Source: a virus
Strand: one strand, 5' to 3'
IMG/VR virus record: IMGVR_UViG_3300022750_000004
Location: 1-43,694 of that record
Length of the DNA stretch: 43,694 nucleotides
In this document: piece by piece, positions 1 through 6,400 of the stretch
Position numbering within the stretch: the first letter of the stretch is position 1
Layout: each line of letters opens with the position of its first letter
Notes under the pieces: generated by a model
Databases searched by the model: none
Seen by the model: the letters and a program-made list of their open reading frames with translations, nothing else
What the model was told of the DNA's origin: nothing
Program-made: the position numbers and the translations under genes

Positions 1-127
1 GAGCGGCGGAATGCGGCAACCGAAGCTAACGCGAATCGTTATATTGGGATTCGCGACGTCATCCCGCTTGGTGAGCTCTCTGAAATAACAGGAGAACTCC
101 AAACGGGGGCCGAGTGGGATGATGCCA
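1..127. repeat. Direct terminal repeat, left copy (127 bp)
   Basis: Bases 1-127 are identical to bases 43568-43694. The reading frame that crosses the right copy continues without a break into the left copy, so the two ends join. A length of exactly 127 is a common assembler k-mer size, so this is probably the overlap left by assembling a circular or circularly permuted genome, not a biological terminal repeat. Confidence 0.97.
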
Positions 128-168
128 TCGACGCCGCCCTCACCAAACCCGAAGAGGCCAAGTCATGA
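1..168 (+). CDS. 3' part of a coiled-coil phage protein that crosses the contig junction
   Basis: This is the continuation of the frame that starts at 43280. Joined across the circle the protein has 151 residues, and it stops with TGA at 166-168. The middle is a predicted coiled coil rich in Glu, Ala, Leu and Arg (DREDAAQSELAALREELAEI and on), a type common among small phage accessory proteins of unknown role. The next gene begins at 165 in an ATGA overlap, which supports both the stop and the circular join. I do not recognise a function. Confidence 0.85.
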   Translation, partial: ERRNAATEANANRYIGIRDVIPLGELSEITGELQTGAEWDDAIDAALTKPEEAKS

Positions 169-353
169 GCAATGAACAGAAATACCGAGAACTTGTTCAG
201 CTATTGAAAGACACTGGAGTTATGCAGCTCGATGACCCCTGGGCTCAGGAAATTCAAGCATTGGTGAAAAGCCACAAGGGCGATTCAAAAATCCACCAGC
301 ACGAATACCATCTTGGCGAGTGCGCATGTGGCGCTATTAGCCCAACGGAGTGA
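165..353 (+). CDS. Small phage protein of unknown function (62 aa)
   Basis: The start is fixed by a 4-base ATGA overlap with the junction-spanning gene before it. The product is 62 residues, mostly hydrophilic and helical, with a C-terminal Cys-x-Cys (GECACGAIS) and two nearby His residues, a possible partial metal site. It belongs to the chain of small overlapping genes that runs from about 41.6 kb through the junction to 2.3 kb. No family recognised. Confidence 0.75.
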   Translation: MSNEQKYRELVQLLKDTGVMQLDDPWAQEIQALVKSHKGDSKIHQHEYHLGECACGAISPTE

Positions 354-357
354 AGCC

Positions 358-648
358 ATGAGCGAATTTGTGATGGTGAAGCGGGAGCTTCTGGAGCGGA
401 TTTTATGCTGCATAAGCTACGAGGAAGCCGACGAACTCCGCGCCGTTCTCGCTCAGGAAGCGGGGCCGGTCGTCGAGCGGCAAGATCCGGTTCTCGATCT
501 CGAGTCGGCAGCCAAGGTTCTGGCGAACTGCATGGATTACCCATGGGAGCACATGCCGGAAAATGGCCGAGCGCTGATGCGCAAGCATGCAAGGTGCATT
601 GTCGATGCTGCACTGGCACAACCAAACAAATCGGGAGCAAGCGAATGA
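358..648 (+). CDS. Small phage protein of unknown function (96 aa)
   Basis: The ATG at 358 is preceded by GGAG at the right distance (acggagtgaagccATG), so it is preferred to the upstream in-frame ATG at 313 that overlaps the previous gene. The product begins MSEFVMVKRELLERIL and has a middle segment (ADELRAVLAQEAGPVVERQDPV) of the type found in many short phage proteins that precede a C-terminal module. It overlaps the next start by ATGA at 645. The next protein has a very similar first half, which suggests paralogues. Confidence 0.8.
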   Translation: MSEFVMVKRELLERILCCISYEEADELRAVLAQEAGPVVERQDPVLDLESAAKVLANCMDYPWEHMPENGRALMRKHARCIVDAALAQPNKSGASE

Positions 649-1139
649 ACGTGAAAATTGAGATTTCTCGGGAGCTGCTGCAGCGATACGTATCCAGTGT
701 TGAGGCGCATAACTATGGCTTCGATGGTGATGACGAGGTTCGTGCAGTTCTAGACGCCCAAGCCGTCGAGCGCCAAGAGCCGGTGGCGTGGATTACAAAG
801 TGCAAATTATCCGGGCTTATTGAGCAGGCAGAGCCGAACGAAAAAGCCAGCAACCCTGAACACTGGACTGATGCCTTTCCTGTCTACACCTCGCCGCCCG
901 CGCCGGTAGCGGTAGTGCTGCCACAGCGTGATCATGTGCATGAGTGGGATATTAACGACCACGGGGCGGCGACTGTTTGTTCTATATGCGGCATAAAATC
1001 TAGCGATGAGGCGCAATCGAAACCAACTATTTCCCTCCCGGACCCCATGAAACACAGGACTGACTTTCCTGCGGCATACCGCCGATACGCAAAAGGCTGG
1101 AACGCCTGCCTCGACAAGGTCAAGGAGCTGAATCAATGA
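645..1139 (+). CDS. Phage accessory protein with a zinc-ribbon-like segment (164 aa)
   Basis: The start at 645 overlaps the previous stop (ATGA). The first 50 residues (MNVKIEISRELLQRYV, then DDEVRAVLDAQAVERQEPVAW) parallel the preceding 96-aa protein. A middle segment holds HVHEWDINDHGAATVCSICG, with two His and a CxxC that look like a small metal-binding knuckle. The C-terminus (FPAAYRRYAKGWNACLDKV) is helical. The 'ERQEPVAWI... FPVYTSPPAP' style is common in accessory proteins of Pseudomonas and enteric phages. The function is unknown. Confidence 0.8.
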   Translation: MNVKIEISRELLQRYVSSVEAHNYGFDGDDEVRAVLDAQAVERQEPVAWITKCKLSGLIEQAEPNEKASNPEHWTDAFPVYTSPPAPVAVVLPQRDHVHEWDINDHGAATVCSICGIKSSDEAQSKPTISLPDPMKHRTDFPAAYRRYAKGWNACLDKVKELNQ

Positions 1140-1312
1140 TCGTCTACATCCGATGCAGCAAGTGTCATCACAAAGAAAAGGCCGAAGGGAAATCTTTTGG
1201 ATTCCCTCAGTGCCCGAAATGCCAGTCCAACACAGTCGACATGAAAATTGGCAAGGCTCCAGACTGGTGGGCCAACTCAGACGAAGTCGGGCGGATTGAG
1301 GATAAATCATGA
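1136..1312 (+). CDS. Zinc-ribbon mini-protein (58 aa)
   Basis: This short frame has ATGA overlaps at both ends (1136 with the previous stop, 1309 with the next start), which is strong evidence that it is real. The protein MIVYIRCSKCHHKEKAEGK... has two CxxC pairs, RCSKC and QCPKC, about 19 residues apart, the signature of a single zinc ribbon. The C-terminal half is acidic and has a WW pair. The role is unknown, possibly nucleic-acid or protein binding. Confidence 0.8.
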   Translation: MIVYIRCSKCHHKEKAEGKSFGFPQCPKCQSNTVDMKIGKAPDWWANSDEVGRIEDKS

Positions 1313-1707
1313 GCGAACTAAAGCCGTGCCAGGTCTGTGGATCTCAAGCATGTGAGGGAGAATGGCCAGAGGGCGGAGGAACAAATAGGTTTGGCTGCTC
1401 AAATTTCAGCGGTGACTGCATTGCCTGCCTGATGGATGCCACGCGTGAAGAATGGAATCAGCGCCAAGAAAAACAGTGGCGCCAGGTTCAAGAGCCTGCG
1501 TCGATAACGCTGGTGGAGACAGTCGATCCAGAAAGCGTGGCTCCGGAGGTTCTGGTTAGAGCGAGAGAGTACAGCCATTACCCACAACTGGATTCAGGAC
1601 CAGGCTCAACCCTGAAAGTAATGCGCGGCCCAGGCGGCGGACTGTACCTGTCAGGCGTCGAGGATCTGCGCGAAGGCGATGTGTTTCGGCGGGAGGTGAG
1701 GGGATGA
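1309..1707 (+). CDS. Lar-like zinc-ribbon protein (132 aa)
   Basis: The N-terminus MSELKPCQVCGS, followed by CSNFSGDCIACL and EEWNQRQ, has the layout of the Lar/restriction-alleviation-like family: a CPxCG-type knuckle, a second Cys pair, then an 'A..WN.R' tail. Lar of the Rac prophage eases type I restriction, but most phage members have no tested role. The C-terminal 70 residues (SITLVETVDPESVAPEV...) look like a separate appended domain. It overlaps both neighbours by ATGA. Confidence 0.65.
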   Translation: MSELKPCQVCGSQACEGEWPEGGGTNRFGCSNFSGDCIACLMDATREEWNQRQEKQWRQVQEPASITLVETVDPESVAPEVLVRAREYSHYPQLDSGPGSTLKVMRGPGGGLYLSGVEDLREGDVFRREVRG

Positions 1708-1997
1708 AAAGAGGTCGCGGAAACAAAACTCCAGAGGAGGCCATTGATAAAATGGTGGCCCTGTATGCGGCGGGGTTTACTGGAAAAGCAATCGGATCAA
1801 AGCTTGGGTGTTCTCCAGCCAATGTATTCAAGCACTTGACTGCCAGGGGTATTGATATGTCTAGAAAGGTGCAGGCCGGAGAGCAGTACGGACTTCTGGC
1901 GAAGAAACTCCGGGATGAGGGATTATGCTGGAAGATGGTTGTTAGGCGCATAGGGTTCTCAAGAACAACTCTGCGCAGAGCGATGGCAGCACTATGA
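1704..1997 (+). CDS. Small helix-turn-helix protein (97 aa)
   Basis: The protein carries two HTH-like segments: residues about 12-45 (EAIDKMVALYAAGFTGKAIG, then SKLGCSPANVFKHL) and about 64-97 (LAKKLRDEGLCWKMVVRRIG, then FSRTTLRRAM). Both resemble the short HTH of resolvases and transposase N-termini ('aG.s...ia..lgvs..tv.r.l'). No catalytic domain follows, so it is probably a DNA-binding accessory protein. The neighbours are joined by 4-base overlaps. Confidence 0.7.
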   Translation: MKRGRGNKTPEEAIDKMVALYAAGFTGKAIGSKLGCSPANVFKHLTARGIDMSRKVQAGEQYGLLAKKLRDEGLCWKMVVRRIGFSRTTLRRAMAAL

Positions 1998-2299
1998 ACG
2001 CCACCGAGTCAGAGCTTAGGTTCCACGTCATGCGGCTTGGCAACAGGAAGCGCGTAGCTGAGCTGTATGGCGTCTGCTACAACATCGTTTATCGAGACCT
2101 TCCGGTATGCGATGTTGATCACTATGCGCGCGGCCAGATGGTAATGATCGGAGGGGTCGCGGCAAAGAAATGCCTTAAGTGCGGAACTGCCAGGGAGCTT
2201 GAAAGATTCTGGTCAAATCCATCGGCCAAATCTGGATGTCGCGAGACTTGCGACGTTTGCAGGTTGAAGGCAGGCATGGAGAAACACAATATTCAATGA
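1994..2299 (+). CDS. Zinc-finger-like small protein (101 aa), last gene of the operon
   Basis: The ATGA start at 1994 overlaps the previous stop. Residues 10-45 look HTH-like (VMRLGNRKRVAELYGVCYNI). The C-terminal half has two CxxC pairs (KKCLKCGTARELERFW ... CRETCDVCRLK) and matches the small 'K.C.KCG...L..F......GC...C..C' zinc-finger module often found beside phage HNH or HTH segments. A strong terminator begins 15 bases after the stop, so this closes the plus-strand small-gene operon. Confidence 0.7.
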   Translation: MNATESELRFHVMRLGNRKRVAELYGVCYNIVYRDLPVCDVDHYARGQMVMIGGVAAKKCLKCGTARELERFWSNPSAKSGCRETCDVCRLKAGMEKHNIQ

Positions 2300-2313
2300 C
2301 TCCTGATTTCCAC

Positions 2314-2339
2314 AAGCCAGCCACCGAGCTGGCTTTTTT
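2314..2339 (+). terminator. Rho-independent terminator of the small-gene operon
   Basis: A perfect 8-bp stem, AAGCCAGC/GCTGGCTT, with a 6-base loop is followed by a run of T. It lies 15 bases after the stop at 2299 and faces the convergent primase operon. Confidence 0.9.
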
Positions 2340-2362
2340 GCGCTTGCATTTCCATCGCCCAT

Positions 2363-2386
2363 AAAAAAGCCCCTCCGAAGAAGGGC
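2363..2386 (-). terminator. Rho-independent terminator of the regulator-primase operon
   Basis: Read on the minus strand, GCCCTTC-TTCG-GAGGGGC forms a 7-bp stem (one G-T pair) capped by a UUCG tetraloop and followed by six T. It lies about 45 bases after the primase stop. With the plus-strand terminator it insulates the convergent operons. Confidence 0.9.
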
Positions 2387-2432
2387 AACCCAGGAAATAC
2401 GCTTGACAGGAGCAAAACCGGGTATTTGAAGG

Positions 2433-3302
2433 CTATGCCGCCACTACCTTTCTGTCAAGTTTGGCGTAGGGATCGACCGGCAGCGCGATGAATGCTCGGC
2501 CCATCTCGGCATGATCGTCGGCCTCTGATGGGTCACAGCCAACGTGGGTGAATCGATCCTTGCAATTAGCCAGCATCCAGTTGAGGTTATCGACCTCCAT
2601 GGTCGCCAGCACGCGAGACCGGCCTGACTGCGCCCACCAGATCCGCCAGGCGTGCGCGTAGTCGGCGCAGATAATTGTTTTGCCATCATGCTGGCTGGCG
2701 TCCGCTGGCTCCAGAATTGCTGTCGAGCCGAAGGATGGGTTGCCGGCTGCGTAGCTGATGGCGCCACTGGACATGATTGCGGCGGTGTTGGTGACTTCGC
2801 CGATGTTGTTGACCAGGGGGATAATCAAAATCCCTTTGGTGTTGACGAGGCATGTGTCGTGCGGGGCGGTATTGTTCTGCATGAGGTGCTTGTGCTGCTC
2901 TACTGGTTGGCAAATGGAAAGGATTCTTGCTGACTTCTCGCGGTCTTCGGCGTGGCCAGGCAGGTCGCAGCGGACTGCGCGCACTACTGGCGCCCTGCGG
3001 ACGGCTGAGGGCTCCAGGGTTACCTCGCCAAGGATGGACTCGACGGCCGCCCTGAAGCTCATGCCTGGGTTCATCTTGCGGACAAACCCGACGGCATCGC
3101 CAGACGCCCCGCAGCCCTGGCAATAGTAGAAGTCTTTCGACTCTACCACTCCAAAGCTTGGCGTCTTCTCTTTGTGGAATGGGCACAGCGCAACCCAGTT
3201 CTTGCCAGCCTTTTTCAGCTCCGGCAGATACCCGCGAATCACGTCGACGATGTCCTCGTTGGCGCGGTCGACAATGTGTTGCGGGACTAGGTGGCCGGTC
3301 AT
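2433..3302 (-). CDS. DNA primase-like protein with CHC2 zinc finger (289 aa)
   Basis: The N-terminal 100 residues are a clear CHC2 primase zinc-binding domain: C40 and H43 in CPFHKEKTPSF, C61 and C64 in YYCQGCGASGDA, as in DnaG, where this domain reads the template for primer synthesis. The remainder (residues about 130-280; IIPLVNNIGEVTNTAAI, TIICADYAHAWRIWW, HVGCDPSEADDHAEMGR) looks like a shortened and diverged TOPRIM-type domain; a clear ExG...DxD set is not obvious. There is no helicase domain. The helicase-like DUF3987 protein is encoded 35 kb away on the other strand. It is last in a minus operon, overlapping the 64-aa gene by ATGA. Confidence 0.85.
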   Translation of the reverse strand: MTGHLVPQHIVDRANEDIVDVIRGYLPELKKAGKNWVALCPFHKEKTPSFGVVESKDFYYCQGCGASGDAVGFVRKMNPGMSFRAAVESILGEVTLEPSAVRRAPVVRAVRCDLPGHAEDREKSARILSICQPVEQHKHLMQNNTAPHDTCLVNTKGILIIPLVNNIGEVTNTAAIMSSGAISYAAGNPSFGSTAILEPADASQHDGKTIICADYAHAWRIWWAQSGRSRVLATMEVDNLNWMLANCKDRFTHVGCDPSEADDHAEMGRAFIALPVDPYAKLDRKVVAA

Positions 3303-3493
3303 GGTCGGCGCTCCATTTGACGCTGGCGATATCTTGACGGCGGGTTAATCATCCCCCATCCACTATTTTTGGTTTGCGCATAGTGCCATCGCCCGAACAA
3401 ATCAGTCTTGTACCACCCAGCCATAAATTTAGCAGTCTCGGGCGCCCATGCCTGGGCATCGCTTGGCGCCCTGCTCCAGCTCGCGCCACTCAC
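3299..3493 (-). CDS. Small protein of unknown function between regulator and primase (64 aa)
   Basis: The frame starts with GTG at 3493 in a GTGA overlap with the regulator stop and ends in an ATGA overlap with the primase start, so it is translationally coupled on both sides. The protein is rich in Trp, Arg and Pro (SGASWSRAP, KFMAGWYKTDLFGRWHYAQ, SRYRQRQMERRP) and basic at its end. No family recognised. The coupling suggests a role in replication or regulation. Confidence 0.75.
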   Translation of the reverse strand: MSGASWSRAPSDAQAWAPETAKFMAGWYKTDLFGRWHYAQTKNSGWGMINPPSRYRQRQMERRP

Positions 3494-3927
3494 TTCTGAA
3501 GACCCAGCAGCGTAGGCAGCTTAATCGCCGGAATGCGACCGCGAGTCTTGTAGGTGTGGTAATCGCCGACGGTGATGAATGCTGCCGCGCACAAGGCTTT
3601 CACGCTGCCGAACTGCTTGGCCAGGCTGATCAGCAGTTTGGCATCCTTGGTGGTGGCAACTGGCGGCCGACCAGGCACCGGACCTTCAAAGTCACGCGCC
3701 CACTCTTCGGCTGTCAGATCCGGACGAAACTCTTCTTTCATGCGTCCAGTTAGCTCGGCCAGCGTGCAGGCTGCTCTGCGCGACATATAGCCCTTCTTGA
3801 CCCATAGGGCGGCGGCAGGCTGGCAAACGCCTACAGCGCGGCCCAGCGCAGCCGCAGACCCATACTCTTCGATCAGGCTGGCGAGTGCGCGGCCTCGGTC
3901 GTCTTGCTGTAGATCGATTGGGGGCAT
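3490..3927 (-). CDS. Tandem helix-turn-helix regulator, candidate repressor (145 aa)
   Basis: The first half (residues about 15-60: LIEEYGSAAALGRAVG, VCQPAAALWVKKG, SRRAACTLAELTG, then EEFRPDL) has the YdaS/Cro-like pattern of a single-domain HTH protein, including the 'RPD' ending. The second half (residues about 97-145: LISLAKQFGSVKALCAAAFI, TVGDYHTYKTRGRIP) repeats the same layout, giving two HTH units in one chain. I chose the ATG at 3927 because GGA lies 9 bases upstream. An ATG at 3948 would add seven residues but overlaps the operator-like element and has no ribosome site. It is first in the minus operon and divergent from the early genes, the classical position of a phage repressor. 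Confidence 0.75.
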   Translation of the reverse strand: MPPIDLQQDDRGRALASLIEEYGSAAALGRAVGVCQPAAALWVKKGYMSRRAACTLAELTGRMKEEFRPDLTAEEWARDFEGPVPGRPPVATTKDAKLLISLAKQFGSVKALCAAAFITVGDYHTYKTRGRIPAIKLPTLLGLQK

Positions 3928-3941
3928 AATTGAATTCCGTG

Positions 3942-3977
3942 TTGACATAGTGATTATGTTTCGTGGATAGTACCACC
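3942..3977 (+). promoter_or_regulatory. Early promoter with operator-like element, copy 1
   Basis: TTGACATAGTGATTATGT at 3942-3959 has a consensus -35 (TTGACA) and, 18 bases on, GATAGT as a possible -10. The ATA...TAT half-sites form the interrupted palindrome shared with four other sites. It drives the genes from 4009 and overlaps the upstream end of the divergent regulator gene. Confidence 0.7.
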
Positions 3978-3997
3978 AGAGCGACAATTATGGCAAT
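3968..3997 (-). promoter_or_regulatory. Candidate promoter of the regulator-primase operon
   Basis: On the minus strand TTGCCA, an 18-base spacer and TACTAT form a plausible sigma-70 promoter. Transcription would begin close to the operator-like element at 3942-3959, a geometry that would allow the regulator to control itself. Weak sequence evidence only. Confidence 0.4.
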
Positions 3998-4008
3998 GGA
4001 GAAGAGAG

Positions 4009-4215
4009 ATGAGCTATTGGATTAAATGCAGTGAAGAGATGCCAGAGATCGGCGCCAAAGTCCTAATCAGGATCCCTGTGGGCGGACACTGGAATGTCGA
4101 AAACGGCGAGTACCGAGGCGACGGAAACTGGTATGGCGCTTGGTGCTCAAGTCGCGGGAAGGATCATTGCTACAAAGTTTGGCAGTGGGCGCCAATGCCG
4201 GATGAGCCGAAATGA
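4009..4215 (+). CDS. DUF551 family protein (68 aa)
   Basis: The sequence MSYWIKCSEEMPEIGAKVLI ... HCYKVWQWAPMPDEPK has the DUF551 plan: 'W(I)...MPe.g..VL.....' at the start and 'V..WmPlPe.P' at the end. DUF551 proteins are frequent small phage and prophage proteins of unknown function. It is the first gene after operator copy 1 and has a GGAGAAGAG ribosome site. A second, diverged DUF551 gene lies at 9241. Confidence 0.85.
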   Translation: MSYWIKCSEEMPEIGAKVLIRIPVGGHWNVENGEYRGDGNWYGAWCSSRGKDHCYKVWQWAPMPDEPK

Positions 4216-4475
4216 AAACCCACACCCGCTGCGCCAGCTGCCGAGCCAGGCGAAAGCTAAAGCAGCACCCGGACGCCTACCGCATCCAACCGAAATGCCT
4301 ATGCGGAGCCAGGGACTGGCGGAAGGACGAGTACAGACATCGGGTTGAGTTGCCGCAAATTAGGGCTAAGACGGGGCGGTACACACCTTGCCATGCCGAC
4401 TGCTTCCATCACCCGCACAGAGCCGGATCAACAGGCTGCAAATTCGACAAAGATTTTAATTATCGCGACAACTGA
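4212..4475 (+). CDS. Cys/His-rich small protein (87 aa)
   Basis: It starts by ATGA overlap with the DUF551 gene. The protein has CASC and CLCG pairs in its first 35 residues (MKTHTRCASCRARRKLKQH, PKCLCGARDWRKDEYR), then CHADCFHHPH and a late Cys, so it probably binds zinc. It is very basic. Similar short proteins occur in phages without known function. It ends 48 bases before the next transcription unit. Confidence 0.7.
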   Translation: MKTHTRCASCRARRKLKQHPDAYRIQPKCLCGARDWRKDEYRHRVELPQIRAKTGRYTPCHADCFHHPHRAGSTGCKFDKDFNYRDN

Positions 4476-4502
4476 TTCGATATCTTGATATAATTGTTAT
4501 CT
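4465..4502 (+). promoter_or_regulatory. Early promoter with operator-like element, copy 2
   Basis: TTGATATAATTGTTATCT at 4485-4502 is the second copy of the shared element and its best inverted repeat (ATAA-TTG-TTAT). Here a perfect TATAAT -10 (4489-4494) is embedded in it, with GCGACA 18 bases upstream as a weak -35. It precedes the Nmad5-like/ParB/helicase operon. Confidence 0.65.
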
Positions 4503-4522
4503 ACCTAGACAGGAGCTTCACC

Positions 4523-5110
4523 ATGACCCGGATTACTACAGCGCTGAAAGATGCTGTCATCAAGAATGCAGTGGCGAAGTCAGGCGTAACCGCCGAGCTT
4601 GAAGCGATCAAAGCAAAGCGATTTGCGTGGGCTGAGCGCGTGCGGATTCAAGTTGTCGGCGGACCAAAAAAGGCTGCCGAATACGCCAAGATCAACGCCG
4701 AAGCGGCGACCGCATATGGTGCGTTGCCTACGGAAATGAAAGATCACTCCAACATTGTCGAGCGGCGCTCATCGTTCTACGTAAACCTTGCGGGGGTTTC
4801 GGTTACCGTGAAATTGAACGGCTATAGCGAGACCCCGAATAATCGCATATCTATCACGGCCGCCAGCCCTCTCTGCCAGGAATTCTACGATATCGAGACT
4901 GAAGAGAAGGCAGCGATTGAGCGCGGGACCGTTATCGAAAATCAAGTGCGCGCCACGCTGGACAAGTTCGGCACCGTCAAGCGCCTGACCGAGGCATGGC
5001 CGGAAGTCGTCGAGCTGCTGCCGCCAATGACTGTCTCGGCGAAATCGAATCTGCCGGCTATCCAGGTTGCCGACCTCAACAAACTCGTCGGCCTTCCAAG
5101 CGATAAATAA
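4523..5110 (+). CDS. Nmad5-like protein, possibly linked to DNA modification (195 aa)
   Basis: The start follows GACAGGAG by 7 bases. The protein (MTRITTALKDAVIKNAVAKS, ... ERVRIQVVGG, ... SPLCQEFYDIETEEKAA, ... FGTVKRLTEAWPEVVELLPP) has the layout I associate with 'nucleotide modification associated domain 5' proteins of phages and bacteria: a helical N-terminus starting MTRLT..LRDAI..NAL, a central beta region and a conserved 'TVK.L...WPE..ELLP' near the end. The family name rests on gene neighbourhood and no enzymatic activity is established for it. It heads the operon and is followed by a ParB-like gene. The assignment is from memory of the pattern. Confidence 0.5.
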   Translation: MTRITTALKDAVIKNAVAKSGVTAELEAIKAKRFAWAERVRIQVVGGPKKAAEYAKINAEAATAYGALPTEMKDHSNIVERRSSFYVNLAGVSVTVKLNGYSETPNNRISITAASPLCQEFYDIETEEKAAIERGTVIENQVRATLDKFGTVKRLTEAWPEVVELLPPMTVSAKSNLPAIQVADLNKLVGLPSDK

Positions 5111-5135
5111 TTCATATCTGACAGGAGCTTCACCA

Positions 5136-6044
5136 ATGGCTTTCACTTTGAACAACATCGCATCCGACAAGAACAACGAAGCAGCCAAGCGCGGCGACGC
5201 AATCCGCGCGCTGCTCAGCAAGATCAAGATCGTCAACGGCTTCAACGAGCGTGATTTTCAGCGCGAAGACGTGCGCCTGCATATCGCCTCCATTGTCGCG
5301 GCACTCATTGCCGGCGAGCCGATTCCTGCGCTAGTGGTCTGGACCAATCCAGAGACTGGCGATATCGAGCTGGTCGATGGCGAATGCCGTTACTGGGCCT
5401 ATACCGACTTCGCCGGATCTTACCCGGATCGCTTCGATGGCTACGTCAGTGTCGTTCCTTTTCAGGGCACTCCGGCGCAACGCAAGGCCTTGGTGGCTAA
5501 GAGCAACAGCCAGCTTCCGCTTGATCCTGTTCAGCGTGGCCGCGTCTATCTGTCTCTGCGTGATGAGCATGGCATGAGCCGGCAGGACATTGCGGTCGAG
5601 ATGAATAAGTCGCTGGCGCATGTTGATCAGATGATTCTGCTGGCTGGCGGCAGTCGCGAGATGCATGAGGCCGTTGAGCGCAAAGAGATCAGCGCCACCG
5701 AGGCCACCAAGCTGATTCGAGATCACGGTGTTGATGCTCCTGCCGAGCTTGAGCGACGCAAAGAGGCTGCCAAGGAGATTGGCAAGGGCAAGGTAACTGC
5801 GAAGGTTGCGGCGCCGAAAGCACCGAGTCGCCCGAAAGTTGATATGGTGGTTTCGAATGCTGTTGTGCTGGTGAATGGTCTGAACGGCGCCATTCTTATG
5901 GCTTGCGAGCAGGCCGAGGATTCTCTTGTACCAGTCAGTGCTCACGCCCTTGCAGACCTCATCATGGCCGTTCGCGAAATGCAGCAGGCTGGCAAGGCGG
6001 TGGATGCTGACAAGCAGGTTGTGCTTTTCGAAGGGGAAGAATAA
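5136..6044 (+). CDS. ParB-like nuclease/DNA-binding domain protein (302 aa)
   Basis: GACAGGAG at 5120 sets the start at 5136. The N-terminal domain has ParB/sulfiredoxin-fold features: GFNERDFQ at 36-42 and ELVDGECRYWAY at 78-89, equivalent to ParB's 'dGerR..A' box. Residues about 148-175 form an HTH (MSRQDIAVEMNKSLAHVDQM). The C-terminal part is a Lys/Ala-rich linker followed by a small helical domain. No ParA gene is present, so a partition role is not supported. Phage ParB-like proteins may be nucleases, CTP-dependent DNA binders or regulators. It lies between the Nmad5-like gene and the helicase. Confidence 0.75.
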   Translation: MAFTLNNIASDKNNEAAKRGDAIRALLSKIKIVNGFNERDFQREDVRLHIASIVAALIAGEPIPALVVWTNPETGDIELVDGECRYWAYTDFAGSYPDRFDGYVSVVPFQGTPAQRKALVAKSNSQLPLDPVQRGRVYLSLRDEHGMSRQDIAVEMNKSLAHVDQMILLAGGSREMHEAVERKEISATEATKLIRDHGVDAPAELERRKEAAKEIGKGKVTAKVAAPKAPSRPKVDMVVSNAVVLVNGLNGAILMACEQAEDSLVPVSAHALADLIMAVREMQQAGKAVDADKQVVLFEGEE

Positions 6045-6400
6045 TGACTATCGTTAAATGGCTGGTAAGCCCCTATGCTTCGGCTCCGGAGCGCAAAGAG
6101 TACGAAAAAGAAACGAAATGCTTTTATATCTACAGCTCCGGACGGGCAAAAGTTGCTCGCCGTGACGACAAATCATCTCTGTATTATCGCTATTTCGATA
6201 GCGAATCTGACGCCATGGAATACATCCGTCGGCGCGAAGAAAACAAGGCTGACCAAAGGCGCATTGATCAGATCAATCGCTGCGGTGTCGAGCTTTTCGA
6301 GGCCTTGGGTAAAATGCTTGATCACTTCGAGAGCAATATTCCATTGGAGTTATTCGAGTTGGCCGAGGCGGCAATCGCCAAAGCAAAAGGAGAGGCCTGA
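6044..6400 (+). CDS. Phage protein of unknown function (118 aa)
   Basis: It starts at the TAATG overlap with the ParB-like gene and ends sharing one base with the helicase start. The N-terminal half is basic with aromatic residues (MTIVKWLVSPYASAPERKEY, KCFYIYSSGRAKVARRDDKS) and the C-terminal half is helical (QRRIDQINRCGVELFEALGK, LELFELAEAAIAKAK). Its place inside the replication operon suggests a helper to the flanking DNA enzymes. No family recognised. Confidence 0.75.
   Translation: MTIVKWLVSPYASAPERKEYEKETKCFYIYSSGRAKVARRDDKSSLYYRYFDSESDAMEYIRRREENKADQRRIDQINRCGVELFEALGKMLDHFESNIPLELFELAEAAIAKAKGEA

Noticed and set aside
2402-2430. GACAGGAG ribosome-like site at about 2405
   Set aside because: No suitable frame follows. 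It lies in the convergent terminator region after the primase gene.
5136-6044. Plasmid partition ParB
   Set aside because: No ParA gene and no obvious parS-like array was seen, so partition is not claimed. Only the ParB-like fold is.
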